Shown: in pieces, positions 16,216 to 24,364 of the stretch
Layout: every line of letters starts with the position of its first letter
Numbering within the stretch: the stretch's first letter is position 1
NCBI GenBank assembly: GCA_040349255.1
Contig: JBEQUE010000111.1
Location: 1-64,000, forward strand
Length of the DNA stretch: 64,000 nt
Source: DATMER01 sp040349255
Lineage (GTDB): Bacteria; Acidobacteriota; Thermoanaerobaculia; Multivoradales; UBA5704
Direction: 5' to 3'
Translations under genes and position numbers: made by a program
Notes under the pieces: generated by a model
Databases searched by the model: none
The model's input: only the letters and a program-made list of their open reading frames with translations
What the model was told of the DNA's origin: nothing

Positions 16216-16814
16216 GCGCCAAGCTCCAGCACCCCGAACCGCGCCGGCTTGTGGAAGTCGGCCGGCGAGGTCAGCGTCGGCGACCAGGCGGTGAATTCGG
16301 CTTCCCCGTCCCGCGGGCGCTCCACCCGGTAGAAGTTGGCCCGCCAGAGCTTCGGTCTCTCGGCCGGCCAGGGGATCGACAGCTCGACCCACCAGTCCTG
16401 GCGGGCCGTTCCCTTGCCCGCGGCCCAGCGCAGGCCCGGGCAGTCCCAGGCCACGTCGGCGGTCATGTCCTTTCTCAGAGAGGTCGGATTGTGGATGCGG
16501 GCGTCGAAGAGCACGCCGAGCGGGCTGACCTCGAATTCGGCGTAGTCGATCGGGTCCTCCTCGCCGGGAGCGAGAAAGACCTCGACCACCTCCTCCTGCC
16601 AGAGCGGCTCGTCGCGCTTCGAGAAGGTGCCCCAGGCGTCGCGGTCCTCGCAGTCGAAGCGGACGTGGAGCGCCTCCTCGTCCCAGGCCAGGCGGACGAC
16701 CGTGGCCTGGACCGGCGGCCCGCTGCCGTCCGTGAGCACCAGGGGCGGGAGCGGAGTCACGGCGGTCCAGTCCGGGGAGAGGCGGCGGGGGACGGTCCAG
16801 CGCGGGATCGACAT
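16212..16814 (-). CDS. CBM9-like / DOMON-type carbohydrate-binding protein
   Basis: A 200-aa single-domain beta-sandwich. RLAWDEEALHVRFDCEDRDAWGTFSKRDEPLWQEEVVEVFL, read in pieces, is the family 9 carbohydrate-binding-like core, with the conserved Glu-Val-Phe strand and later WWVELSIPWP. No signal peptide or catalytic partner is present, so it is probably a cytosolic or accessory protein; the ligand is unknown. The start is placed at the second ATG because a TATCGT -10 box lies 9 nt before it; the ATG at 16823 directly abuts that box. Confidence 0.75.
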   Translation of the reverse strand: MSIPRWTVPRRLSPDWTAVTPLPPLVLTDGSGPPVQATVVRLAWDEEALHVRFDCEDRDAWGTFSKRDEPLWQEEVVEVFLAPGEEDPIDYAEFEVSPLGVLFDARIHNPTSLRKDMTADVAWDCPGLRWAAGKGTARQDWWVELSIPWPAERPKLWRANFYRVERPRDGEAEFTAWSPTLTSPADFHKPARFGVLELGA

Positions 16815-16823
16815 AGCCTCCAT

Positions 16824-16833
16824 ACGATAGACT
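16824..16833. promoter_or_regulatory. overlapping divergent -10 boxes
   Basis: TATCGT on the minus strand (16829-16824) and TAGACT on the plus strand (16828-16833) overlap by two bases. Each is 9-10 nt from the start codon it would serve (16814 and 16844), so the two transcripts probably exclude each other. Confidence 0.45.
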
Positions 16834-16843
16834 GACCCGGCCC

Positions 16844-17467
16844 ATGGCGAAGCCGTTTCTCACCGACGAGGCCAAGCGCGCCCTCACCGACTCCGTCCGC
16901 GACGTGGAGGCCGTCTCCAGCGCCGAGCTGGTCGTGGCGGTCCGGGCGCGCTCGGGGTCCTACCTGCACGCCGACCTGACCGCCGGCATCCTGGCGGGCC
17001 TCTTCACTCTCGCCGTCCTCCTCTTCTCGGACTGGGAGTTCGGGCTCGTCTGGTTCGTGATCGATCCGCTCCTGGCCGGCCTCCTGGTCGGCTGGATCTC
17101 GTCCTGGGCCCCGGGCCTGCGGCGGGCGCTGACCAGCGCGGCCGACCGCCGCCAGCACGCCGAGGCCGCCGCCCGCGCCCTGTTCGTGGAGAAGAGGGTT
17201 CATGGCACCGCCGGCCGTACGGGCATGCTCCTCTACGTCTCGCTCCTCGAGCGCGAGGCGCTGATCGTGCCCGACGTCGGCCTGGAGCCCCTCGCCGCCA
17301 CCCCGGCCTGGAAGGAGGCGGTCGCCGCGATCGAGACCGCCGTCCGGGAGCGGGAGGACGGCGTCCAGGTCGCGCAGAGGATCCGGAGCCTGGGGTCCCT
17401 GCTCGCTCCGGTCCTCCCGCGCGCCGACGACGACGTGGACGAGCTCGCCAACGAGGTCTGCGAGTGA
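16844..17467 (+). CDS. TPM-domain membrane protein
   Basis: A 207-aa protein of the TPM (TLP18.3/Psb32/MOLO-1) family. The N-terminal FLTDEAKRALTDSVRDVEAVSSAELVVAV strand-helix is followed by two transmembrane helices (~46-95), then AARALFVEKRVHGTAGRTG and LLYVSLLEREALIVPDVG, the second half of the TPM fold. TPM proteins are linked to membrane-protein quality control, with weak phosphatase activity reported for the plant member. It overlaps the downstream Tim44-like gene by 3 nt (GTGA), a pairing that suggests one functional unit. Confidence 0.8.
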   Translation: MAKPFLTDEAKRALTDSVRDVEAVSSAELVVAVRARSGSYLHADLTAGILAGLFTLAVLLFSDWEFGLVWFVIDPLLAGLLVGWISSWAPGLRRALTSAADRRQHAEAAARALFVEKRVHGTAGRTGMLLYVSLLEREALIVPDVGLEPLAATPAWKEAVAAIETAVREREDGVQVAQRIRSLGSLLAPVLPRADDDVDELANEVCE

Positions 17468-18960
17468 AGCGGCGCTGGCTCCTTCTTCTGCTCGGAGCCC
17501 TCCTCCTGATCCCCGCCCTGGCCTGGTCCCGGCCGGGCGGCGGCGAAGGCTTTTCGGGCGGTGGCGGCGGAGGAGGTGGAGGCGGTGGCGACAGCGGATG
17601 CGTCTTCCTGCTGTTCCGGCTCTGGATCGAGTTCGTCTTCGCCTATCCGGCGATCGGTATCCCCATGACGATCGTCGGCATCCTGGTCTTCATCGCCTGG
17701 AACCGGAAGCGGGTCAAGGAAGGCAAGCAGAGCTGGGATTTCACGACGCCATCCGTGCCGGTGCCGGCCGCGCCTCCACAGGCGGCGCGCTCCCAGGATC
17801 TCGACGCGGTCCGCCAGCTCGATCCGGAGTTCTCGGTGGTCCTCTTCGAGGACTTCGCCTATGCGCTCTACGCCCGCGCCCACCAGGCGCGCTCCGACCG
17901 GCATGCCCTGAACGGTCTGGCGCCCTACCTGAGCCCGCCGGTGCGCGACCAGCTCCAGCAGAGGCCGCCGGCCGGCGTGGCGGTGTCGAGCGTGGTCGTG
18001 GGCGTGATGCGGGTCACTCGGATCGCGATGCCTGCCCAGCCGTCGGGCTGGGTCCAGGTCGTCCTGGAGATCGAATCGAACATCACCCTGGCGAACGGCT
18101 CCGCGCAGTACGTGCGGGAGCGCTGGACCCTGGTCCGCAGCTCGACGGCGCGCAGCAAGCCGCCGGACCAGGTGACGAGCTTCAAGTGTCCGAAGTGCGG
18201 CGCGCCGTTCGACCCGGCCGGGGCCGCGGCGGGCGACCGCTGCGCCTACTGCGGCGAGGTGGTCTCCGGCGGCCGGTTCGACTGGACGGCCCAGGCGGTC
18301 GAGCTGCTCAAGGTCGAGGGCCGGCCGCCGGCCCTGACCAGCACGGTCCAGGAGGCGGGCACCGACTGGCCGACGGTCTACCACCCGCAGGTGGCCGCGC
18401 GCCGCGCCGAGCTGCTGCGGGACGACCCGGCCACCACGGACGAGGCGTTCGGCGCGCGCCTGCTGCTGATCTACGAGCAGCTCAACCAGGCCTGGACGAA
18501 CCTCGATCTCACGACGGCCCGCCCCTTCGTCTCGGACGGCCTGTTCGACTACCTCCAGTACTGGATCGACGCCTACCGGAGCCAGGGCCTGCGCAACGTG
18601 CTCGAAGGGATGCGGATCACCGAGTGGACGATCGCCAAGGTGGTGCGGGACGCGCGCTACGACTCGGTCACCTGCCGGGTCCGGGGGACCGGCCGGGACT
18701 ACACGGTTCGGCAGGCGGACAGCGGGGTGGTCTCGGGCAACCCGAACCGCGACCGGGTGTACACGGAATACTGGACCCTGATCCGGGCCGCCGGGGTCCA
18801 CGCGGCGCCGCGCGCCGACCGGAGCTGCCCGAACTGCGGCGCGTCCGTCGATCAGGTGAACATGGCCGGCGAGTGCCAGCACTGCGGCGCGAAGATCACC
18901 CGCGGCGACTTCGACTGGGTCCTCTCGAAGATCGAGCAGGACGACGTGTACTCCGGATAG
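17464..18960 (+). CDS. Tim44-like domain protein with two zinc ribbons
   Basis: A 498-aa exported or membrane-anchored protein. An N-terminal hydrophobic segment (~5-21), an 11-glycine run (~31-42) and a second membrane helix (~50-78) precede two Tim44-like domains (~95-235 and ~325-445). Each is followed by a CxxC...CxxC zinc ribbon: FKCPKCGAPF...CAYCGE and SCPNCGAS...CQHCGA. The duplicated domain plus ribbon is unusual. Tim44-like domains bind membranes or translocation machinery. GTG start inside the stop of the TPM gene. Confidence 0.75.
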   Translation: MKRRWLLLLLGALLLIPALAWSRPGGGEGFSGGGGGGGGGGGDSGCVFLLFRLWIEFVFAYPAIGIPMTIVGILVFIAWNRKRVKEGKQSWDFTTPSVPVPAAPPQAARSQDLDAVRQLDPEFSVVLFEDFAYALYARAHQARSDRHALNGLAPYLSPPVRDQLQQRPPAGVAVSSVVVGVMRVTRIAMPAQPSGWVQVVLEIESNITLANGSAQYVRERWTLVRSSTARSKPPDQVTSFKCPKCGAPFDPAGAAAGDRCAYCGEVVSGGRFDWTAQAVELLKVEGRPPALTSTVQEAGTDWPTVYHPQVAARRAELLRDDPATTDEAFGARLLLIYEQLNQAWTNLDLTTARPFVSDGLFDYLQYWIDAYRSQGLRNVLEGMRITEWTIAKVVRDARYDSVTCRVRGTGRDYTVRQADSGVVSGNPNRDRVYTEYWTLIRAAGVHAAPRADRSCPNCGASVDQVNMAGECQHCGAKITRGDFDWVLSKIEQDDVYSG

Positions 18961-18970
18961 AGCGGCTGCC

Positions 18971-19213
18971 GCACGAGGGTTTGCCGCCGCGGCAAGCATC
19001 CGAGCACGGCGCGCAAGAACCTTGCCGCCGCCGCCAGCCCTCGCGCTGCCGCCGCACGGCTCCGGGCGTCGCCCGCACGACTCCGAGCGGCGCCCGCACG
19101 ACCCCGTGCCGCGCCTGAGCACACCCGAGCGGACACCGCACGACATCCAGCGCCGGCTGCACGACTCCGAGTCGCCGCCGCACGGCTCCGGGCGGCAGCG
19201 GCAAACCCGTGCG
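18971..19213. repeat. 21-bp minisatellite bounded by inverted repeats
   Basis: Seven tandem units with exact 21-bp spacing (starts at 19054, 19075, 19096, 19117, 19138, 19159 and 19180; unit approx GCACGACTCCGAGCGGCGCCC, the fourth degenerate). They lie between near-perfect inverted arms GCACGAGGGTTTGCCGC (18971-18987) and GCGGCAAACCCGTGC (19198-19212). No gene with a start signal is seen here. Confidence 0.7.
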
Positions 19214-19230
19214 CAAGGGCGGCAGGCTAC

Positions 19231-19677
19231 CTATTCCCGGACTTCGAAGCTCGTTGCATTGACCAACTCGAAGCCCTCCTTCCGCGCCGCCTCGCCCAGG
19301 CGGCCGTCCAGGGTATGGAAGCGATGGCCGCGAGGGCTGTTTTCCGCCCATCGGAGCGCGGCCCCGAGTTGAAGAGCATCCGCGGCACGAAGCGGATGCC
19401 GCAACAGGAGACGCTCGGCATTTTCCCGCACCTGCTCCGAGGGATTGACCTCGCTCCAACTCCCGCGCAGAGCGCGGAGTCGTTGGCGCGCCTGCTCGGC
19501 CCCTTCCTGCGTGAGAGTCCCGTCACCTTCCCGACGGGCGATGGCGGAGAGACACTCGACCGCCGTGCCCCACCAGACGAGGAAGCGTGAAGCGCGAGCC
19601 ACCTTGGACATGGCCGGCGAGGACGGCTCTGCGACCAGCAGCGGCACGACGGCGGAGGTGTCCCAGAAGATCACCAT
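19231..19677 (-). CDS. PIN-domain toxin, VapC family
   Basis: A 148-aa PIN ribonuclease. The acidic quartet is present: D6 (VIFWDTSAVV), E41 (GTAVECLSAI), D100 (LRAADALQLG) and D124 (FHTLDGRLG). Cleavage of tRNA or rRNA is usual for VapC. Its gene overlaps the upstream Phd/YefM-type antitoxin by 7 nt, the standard antitoxin-toxin order. It ends close to the inverted-repeat minisatellite. Confidence 0.9.
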   Translation of the reverse strand: MVIFWDTSAVVPLLVAEPSSPAMSKVARASRFLVWWGTAVECLSAIARREGDGTLTQEGAEQARQRLRALRGSWSEVNPSEQVRENAERLLLRHPLRAADALQLGAALRWAENSPRGHRFHTLDGRLGEAARKEGFELVNATSFEVRE

Positions 19678-19964
19678 CCTTCCTGCCGCTCCTCCAGGAC
19701 AGCCCAGCGGACCGAGCTCTTGGGATCCGCGGGTTGAGGAAGATCCCAGAACCCGGCTGGCAGGTGATCGGCCCCAAGGCGGACGACTCCCGCCGCCGCA
19801 AGGCCGTCGAGATCATCGCCCTGGGTCGGCGAGGGACCCAGCAATGCCACGGGCCGGCCCCGCTCGGTCACCGTCCAGCGCTCACCCTCCTTCACCCGGC
19901 GCAGACACTCGGAAAGGTGAGCCTTCAGCTCGGTCACGGAAACGGTCTTCTGAGTCGCATCCAT
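19671..19964 (-). CDS. Phd/YefM-family antitoxin
   Basis: A 97-aa antitoxin. TVSVTELKAHLSECLRRVKEG and RWTVTERGRPVALLGP are the DNA-binding Phd fold (the 'prevent-host-death' pattern). The C-terminal ~45 residues, Pro- and Trp-rich, would wrap the PIN toxin. The pairing of a Phd-type antitoxin with a PIN toxin is common. The start ATG is 6 nt after a TAGACT -10 inside a palindrome that is probably its own operator. Confidence 0.88.
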   Translation of the reverse strand: MDATQKTVSVTELKAHLSECLRRVKEGERWTVTERGRPVALLGPSPTQGDDLDGLAAAGVVRLGADHLPAGFWDLPQPADPKSSVRWAVLEERQEGW

Positions 19965-19999
19965 ATGACCAGTCTAGTCATCGGCAGTCTCGGGGTCAA
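19965..19999 (-). promoter_or_regulatory. phd/vapC-type promoter and operator
   Basis: TTGACC (19999-19994), a 17-nt spacer and TAGACT (19976-19971) form a good promoter on the minus strand. A 17-bp near-palindrome, ATGACTAG-A-CTGGTCAT (19981-19965), covers the -10 and touches the start codon. Antitoxin binding there would shut transcription. Confidence 0.7.
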
Positions 20000-20095
20000 T
20001 GGCGGAGCCGCGGGTTCCAACCGGCGTATCCTGGCCTGTAACAAACCCCGGGGAGGCGCGTTCCTAGGAGCGAAGGAGAAAGGAGGGGCAAGGCC

Positions 20096-20647
20096 GTGCA
20101 AGCCGCAGCCTATGAAAAGGAAACCCAAAGGCCCCCGGACGCTCTTGAAGCGCTGTTCCGGGAGCACCACGGCGCGGTCTACCGCGCCGCCTACCGGATC
20201 ACCGGGGATGCGGCGGATGCGGAAGACGTGCTACAGACCGTGTTCACCCGGCTCCTGCGCCGGGAAGAGCAGCCGGACCTCTCGGAGAGCGCCGGAAGCT
20301 ACCTGCACCGGGCGGCGGTCAACGCTGCCCTCGACCTGATCCGGGCCCGCAAGCGCGCCCGGACCGTGGACCTCGACGGCGTGAGCGAAAGCCTCGTCGA
20401 CAAGGCCGAACCCGGACCGGAACGCCGACAGGGCAGCCGCGAGCTCGCCCGGCGGCTGCGCGAGGCCATGACCCGCCTCTCGCCCCGGCAGGCCGAGATC
20501 TTCACCCTGCGCTATTTCGAGGGCCTCGGCAACCTGGAGATCTCCAGGATGCTCGGAGCCACCCAGACGTCGATCGCCGTGATCCTGCACCGTGCTCGTC
20601 ACCGGCTTCAGAAGGAGCTGGGGACGTTGGAAGGAGAACTTTCATGA
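20096..20647 (+). CDS. ECF RNA polymerase sigma factor
   Basis: A 183-aa sigma-70 family member with only regions 2 and 4. Region 2 (~17-65) contains LFREHHGAVYRAAYRITGD and DAEDVLQTVFTRLL; region 4 (~127-175) contains LSPRQAEIFTLRYFEGL and an HTH (LEISRMLGATQTSIAVIL). GTG start with AAAGGAGG upstream. The anti-sigma gene overlaps its stop (ATGA). A possible autoregulatory ECF promoter (AAC at 20040, CGTT at 20059, 16 nt apart) lies upstream. It probably controls this locus and envelope genes in response to an extracytoplasmic signal. Confidence 0.92.
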   Translation: MQAAAYEKETQRPPDALEALFREHHGAVYRAAYRITGDAADAEDVLQTVFTRLLRREEQPDLSESAGSYLHRAAVNAALDLIRARKRARTVDLDGVSESLVDKAEPGPERRQGSRELARRLREAMTRLSPRQAEIFTLRYFEGLGNLEISRMLGATQTSIAVILHRARHRLQKELGTLEGELS

Positions 20648-23328
20648 GCCTCTTCAAGAAGAACGAAGACATTCTCGACCGCGCCGTCTCCGAAGTGACG
20701 GGCGAGCCGGTCGATCCCGCGGTGGTCGAGGCCGCCGCGAACCGGGTGTGGGAGCGGCTGTCCCAGGGCGCTCCTGTTCACCGGATGGAGACTACCCCCG
20801 TGAATACCGAAGCGAACCCCGAAATCCACAGCCTCCGCGGCTGTGACGACTTCCAGGCCCTGATCCCGGCCTACCTCCGCGGCGAGCTGCCGCCCGCCCG
20901 GGCGCTCCTCTTCGAGGACCACACCCGGAGCTGCGTGCCCTGCCGGCGCGCCCTCCGCGATGCCCGCGAGGGCCACAAGACCGAAGTCCGGCCGGCGACG
21001 GCCGACCGCAGCCGCCGCGCCCGGATCGTCTGGCAGAGCCTCGCCGCCGCGCTCGTGGTCGGTCTGGGTGTCGGCCTCTTCTTCCTGATCGGGGAGATGA
21101 TGGCCGGCGGCTCGAAGATGGCCCGCGTCGAGTCCGTCCAGGGCTTCCTCTTCCAGGTGGACGGCGCGGACATCCACCCGGTCGGCGCCGGCGACATGCT
21201 CGACGAAGGCCAGGAGATCCGCACCGCCAAGGGCTCGGCGGCCGTGGTCCGCATGACCGACGGCTCCCGCATCGAGATGAGCGAGCGCGCCAACCTGTCG
21301 CTGGAGGCGAGCCGCAAGGGCAACACCATCCATCTCGACGGCGGGCGCGTCATCGTCGAGGCCGCCAAGCAGATGAACCGGCGGCACCTGTTCGTCTCCA
21401 CGAACGACGCCCTGGTCTCGGTGGTCGGCACCATCTTCTCGGTCAACGACGGCATGAAGGGCACCCGCGTGTCCGTGGTCGAGGGCGAGGTGCGCGTGAA
21501 GCAGGCGCGCCGCGACGACATCCTCCACCCCGGCGACCAGGTGGCCACCCACGCCAGCGTGGCCGCGGTCCCGATCGCCAAGGAGATCGCCTGGAGCCGC
21601 AACGCCGCCAAGTACGACCAGCTCCTGGCCGAGCTGACCGCCCTGGGCAAGGACATCGACGCCCAGGTCGAGCGCCCCGGCCTGCGCTACTCCACCGCGC
21701 TGCTCGACCTCGCGCCCGAGGGCACCCGGGCCTGGATCGCGCTGCCCAACCTGTCCAAGAGCCTCAACGAGACCCAGCGCATCCTCGACCAGCGGATCGA
21801 GACCAACCCCACGGTCCGCCAGTGGTGGAGCGAGACCCTCGGCACGGCCGAGAAGCAGGCGAAGTTCCGCGCGATGATCGAGGAGATCGGCGACCTCGGC
21901 CAGTACCTCGGCGACGAGGTGGCGGTGGCCGTCGGCGGCGAGATCGAGGGCAATGATGACGACCTGGTCATCCTCGCCCAGGTGACGAACGAGGCCTCCT
22001 TCCGCGCCGTGCTGGAGCAGGAGATCGCGAAGCACGGGAAGGACGGGCTCCACATCGTCAACAGCCCGTCCGAGGTGCCCGCCAAGGGCGCCGGTCTCTA
22101 CGCCTGGATCGGCAACGGCCTGTTCGTGGCCTCGCCCAGCGGCGCCAGCCTGGCCCGCGCGGTGGCGCTCTCGAACGGCGGCACGAACCCGTTCACGGCC
22201 TCGACCTTCCACGCCCGCATCGCCCAGGAGTACCAGGACGGCGCCGGCTGGCTGTTCGCGGCCGACCTCACCGGGATCATGAAGGAGGACGCCGCGGACG
22301 TGGAAGCGGAAGCGCTCGGCATCCACGACATGCAGCACTTCATCGTCAACCGGCAGGAGGTGGACGGACGGGCGGACACCCGCGCGGCCCTCACCTTCAG
22401 CCAGACCCGGCGTGGCCTCGCCTCGTGGCTGGCGGCGCCGGCCCCGATGGGCGCGCTGTCCTTCATCTCGCCCGACGCCAACGTGGCCGCGGCCTTCATC
22501 GTGAAGAAGCCGGTCGATCTGCTCGACGACCTGCTCCAGGCCTCGCCCGAGATGGCGGCCGAGTTGGAGAAGGTCCGCCAGCAGGAAGGCTTCGACGTGC
22601 GCGAGGACCTGGCCGCTCCGCTCGGCGGCGAGGTCGCCATGGCCGTCGATGGTCCGCTCCTCCCGACCCCCTCCTGGAAGCTGATCGCCGAGGTCTACGA
22701 CCCGGCGCGCCTGCAGCGGACCTTCGAGGAGGCGGTGCGGCGGATCAACGCCGAGGTGGCCAAGGAAGGCAAGGGCAAGCTGACGATCTCCCAGGAGATG
22801 TCGGGTGGACACACCTTCTATGCGATCTCCGGCCACATGACGGGCGAGGCGCAGGCCAAGCTGTCGGTCCACTACACCTTCGAGGAGGGCTACTTCGTGG
22901 CGGCGCCCAGCCGGGCGCTCCTCGAGCGGTCGCTCCAGCAGCGCGAGTCGGGCGTCAACCTGGCGAGCCACCCCAAGTTCCGCGACCTCCTGGGCCAGGA
23001 CGGCCAGGTGAACGTCTCGGCCTTCTTCTACCAGAACCTCGCCCCGGTGCTCGACCAGGCCTCGAAGCTGATGCCGAAGGGCGCCGACGGCTCGAACGGC
23101 CACGACGGCGAGGCGTTCCGGAACCTCATCCTCGGCCAGGGCCCGACGCTGGTCTACGCCTACGCCGAGCAGGACCGGATCCTCTTCGCGAGCAGCAACA
23201 ACAGCCCGCTCGGCCTGAACCTCCAGACGCTCGCCGGCTTCGGCGGCATCCTGGGCGCGATGGACGAGGCGCATGACGCCGTAGATACCGCGGTTGAGAG
23301 TGAAACTTCCAACGTCTCGGCGCGGTAA
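20644..23328 (+). CDS. membrane anti-sigma factor fused to FecR and large periplasmic domain
   Basis: An 894-aa protein. A cytoplasmic zinc anti-sigma motif (H93-x3-C97-x2-C100) is followed by one transmembrane helix (~127-150), a FecR domain (~160-290; GDMLDEGQEIRTAKGSAAVVRMTDGS, VSVVEGEVRV, HPGDQV), and then ~600 residues resembling DUF3352-like proteins (two related halves with GDEVAVAVGGEI and GGEVAMAVDGPL). Typical ZAS anti-sigmas are 100-300 aa, so the long sensor domain is the odd part. It would hold the upstream ECF sigma at the membrane until the periplasmic part senses a signal. It overlaps the sigma gene by 4 nt and precedes an ABC operon. Confidence 0.85.
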   Translation: MSLFKKNEDILDRAVSEVTGEPVDPAVVEAAANRVWERLSQGAPVHRMETTPVNTEANPEIHSLRGCDDFQALIPAYLRGELPPARALLFEDHTRSCVPCRRALRDAREGHKTEVRPATADRSRRARIVWQSLAAALVVGLGVGLFFLIGEMMAGGSKMARVESVQGFLFQVDGADIHPVGAGDMLDEGQEIRTAKGSAAVVRMTDGSRIEMSERANLSLEASRKGNTIHLDGGRVIVEAAKQMNRRHLFVSTNDALVSVVGTIFSVNDGMKGTRVSVVEGEVRVKQARRDDILHPGDQVATHASVAAVPIAKEIAWSRNAAKYDQLLAELTALGKDIDAQVERPGLRYSTALLDLAPEGTRAWIALPNLSKSLNETQRILDQRIETNPTVRQWWSETLGTAEKQAKFRAMIEEIGDLGQYLGDEVAVAVGGEIEGNDDDLVILAQVTNEASFRAVLEQEIAKHGKDGLHIVNSPSEVPAKGAGLYAWIGNGLFVASPSGASLARAVALSNGGTNPFTASTFHARIAQEYQDGAGWLFAADLTGIMKEDAADVEAEALGIHDMQHFIVNRQEVDGRADTRAALTFSQTRRGLASWLAAPAPMGALSFISPDANVAAAFIVKKPVDLLDDLLQASPEMAAELEKVRQQEGFDVREDLAAPLGGEVAMAVDGPLLPTPSWKLIAEVYDPARLQRTFEEAVRRINAEVAKEGKGKLTISQEMSGGHTFYAISGHMTGEAQAKLSVHYTFEEGYFVAAPSRALLERSLQQRESGVNLASHPKFRDLLGQDGQVNVSAFFYQNLAPVLDQASKLMPKGADGSNGHDGEAFRNLILGQGPTLVYAYAEQDRILFASSNNSPLGLNLQTLAGFGGILGAMDEAHDAVDTAVESETSNVSAR

Positions 23329-23365
23329 GTAAGAGTCGTAACGAAGAGCAGGAGAGGAGGAGACC

Positions 23366-24361
23366 GTGGTGAATCTGGCGACGAAACCGGCCCTGACCCC
23401 TGAAACCCCCGCGGCATCATCGCCGATAGCGGCCCAGGCCGTGGTGGAGCTCCAGGGGCTGGAGGTCAAGCTCGGCGGGCGCCCCATCCTGCAAGGGTTG
23501 GACGCGAAGCTGACCGGGCGCTGCATCGGCCTCCTGGGCCCGAACGGAGCCGGCAAGACCACGCTCCTCCACACCCTGCTCGGGTTCTACCCGATCTCGG
23601 GCGGCTCCGCCCGCGTCTTCGGCCACGACGTGCGGTCGGAGACGCGGGAGATCCGCTCGCTCATGGGCTACATGCCGGAGAACGACGCCTTCATCCCCGG
23701 GATGACCGCGGTCCGTTTCGTCCGGCTGATGGCCGAGCTCTCGGGTCTGCCGAAGGCGCAGGCCATCGAGCGCGCCCACGAGGTGCTCTTCTACGTCGGT
23801 CTGGGCGAGGCGCGCTACCGTCCGGTCGAGGGCTACTCCCTCGGCATGAAGCAGCTCGCCAAGCTCGCCCAGGCCCTGGCTCACGGCCCGCGGCTGGTCT
23901 TCCTCGACGAGCCGACCAACGGCCTCGACCCGGTCGCCCGCCAGCGCATGCTCCGCCTGATCAAGGACATCACCGAGGTGGGCGGCGTGCGGGTCATCCT
24001 CTCCTCCCACCTGCTGCGCGACGTCGAGGAGTGCTGCGACGAGGTGATCGTGCTCAAGGCGGGCAAGGTGGCGGTGACCTGCAACCTGGAGGAGGAGCGC
24101 CGGGCCAACCGTAACTTCCTGGAGCTCGAGCTGCGCACCGCGGACGGCGGCAACGCCGATCCCGGCTTCGTGCAGGCGCTGGAGGCCCTGGGCGCGGAGA
24201 TCGCGCCGGCCCTGCGCGGGCGGCTCAAGCTCGTTCTGCCCGAGGGCGTCCAGGTGCGGGACCTCTACCGCCTGGCGGCCGAGCGCAAGGTCCAGCTCCG
24301 CCGGCTCGACTACAAGCGCGATTCCCTCGAAGACATCTTCCTCAAGGCGATGGAGGTCTAG
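23366..24361 (+). CDS. ABC transporter ATP-binding protein (1)
   Basis: A 331-aa nucleotide-binding subunit: Walker A GPNGAGKTT, Q-loop MGYMPEND, signature YSLGMKQ, Walker B LVFLDEPTNGLDP and switch His in ILSSHLL. The ~80-residue C-terminal extension ends with KRDSLEDIFLKAMEV, typical of DrrA/CcmA-like exporters. It begins with GTG after GGAGGAG. It forms the first of four tightly packed genes (ATPase, permease, ATPase, permease), and probably works with the permease 3 nt downstream. Confidence 0.92.
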   Translation: MVNLATKPALTPETPAASSPIAAQAVVELQGLEVKLGGRPILQGLDAKLTGRCIGLLGPNGAGKTTLLHTLLGFYPISGGSARVFGHDVRSETREIRSLMGYMPENDAFIPGMTAVRFVRLMAELSGLPKAQAIERAHEVLFYVGLGEARYRPVEGYSLGMKQLAKLAQALAHGPRLVFLDEPTNGLDPVARQRMLRLIKDITEVGGVRVILSSHLLRDVEECCDEVIVLKAGKVAVTCNLEEERRANRNFLELELRTADGGNADPGFVQALEALGAEIAPALRGRLKLVLPEGVQVRDLYRLAAERKVQLRRLDYKRDSLEDIFLKAMEV

Positions 24362-24364
24362 ACC

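Noticed and set aside
19054..19200. CRISPR array at the 21-bp tandem repeat
   Set aside because: There are no spacers between units, the units are contiguous, and there are no cas genes.
19022..19372. 116-aa plus-strand ORF with PHDSERR heptads
   Set aside because: No ribosome site, overlaps the VapC-type gene antisense, and the heptads simply reflect the 21-bp repeat.
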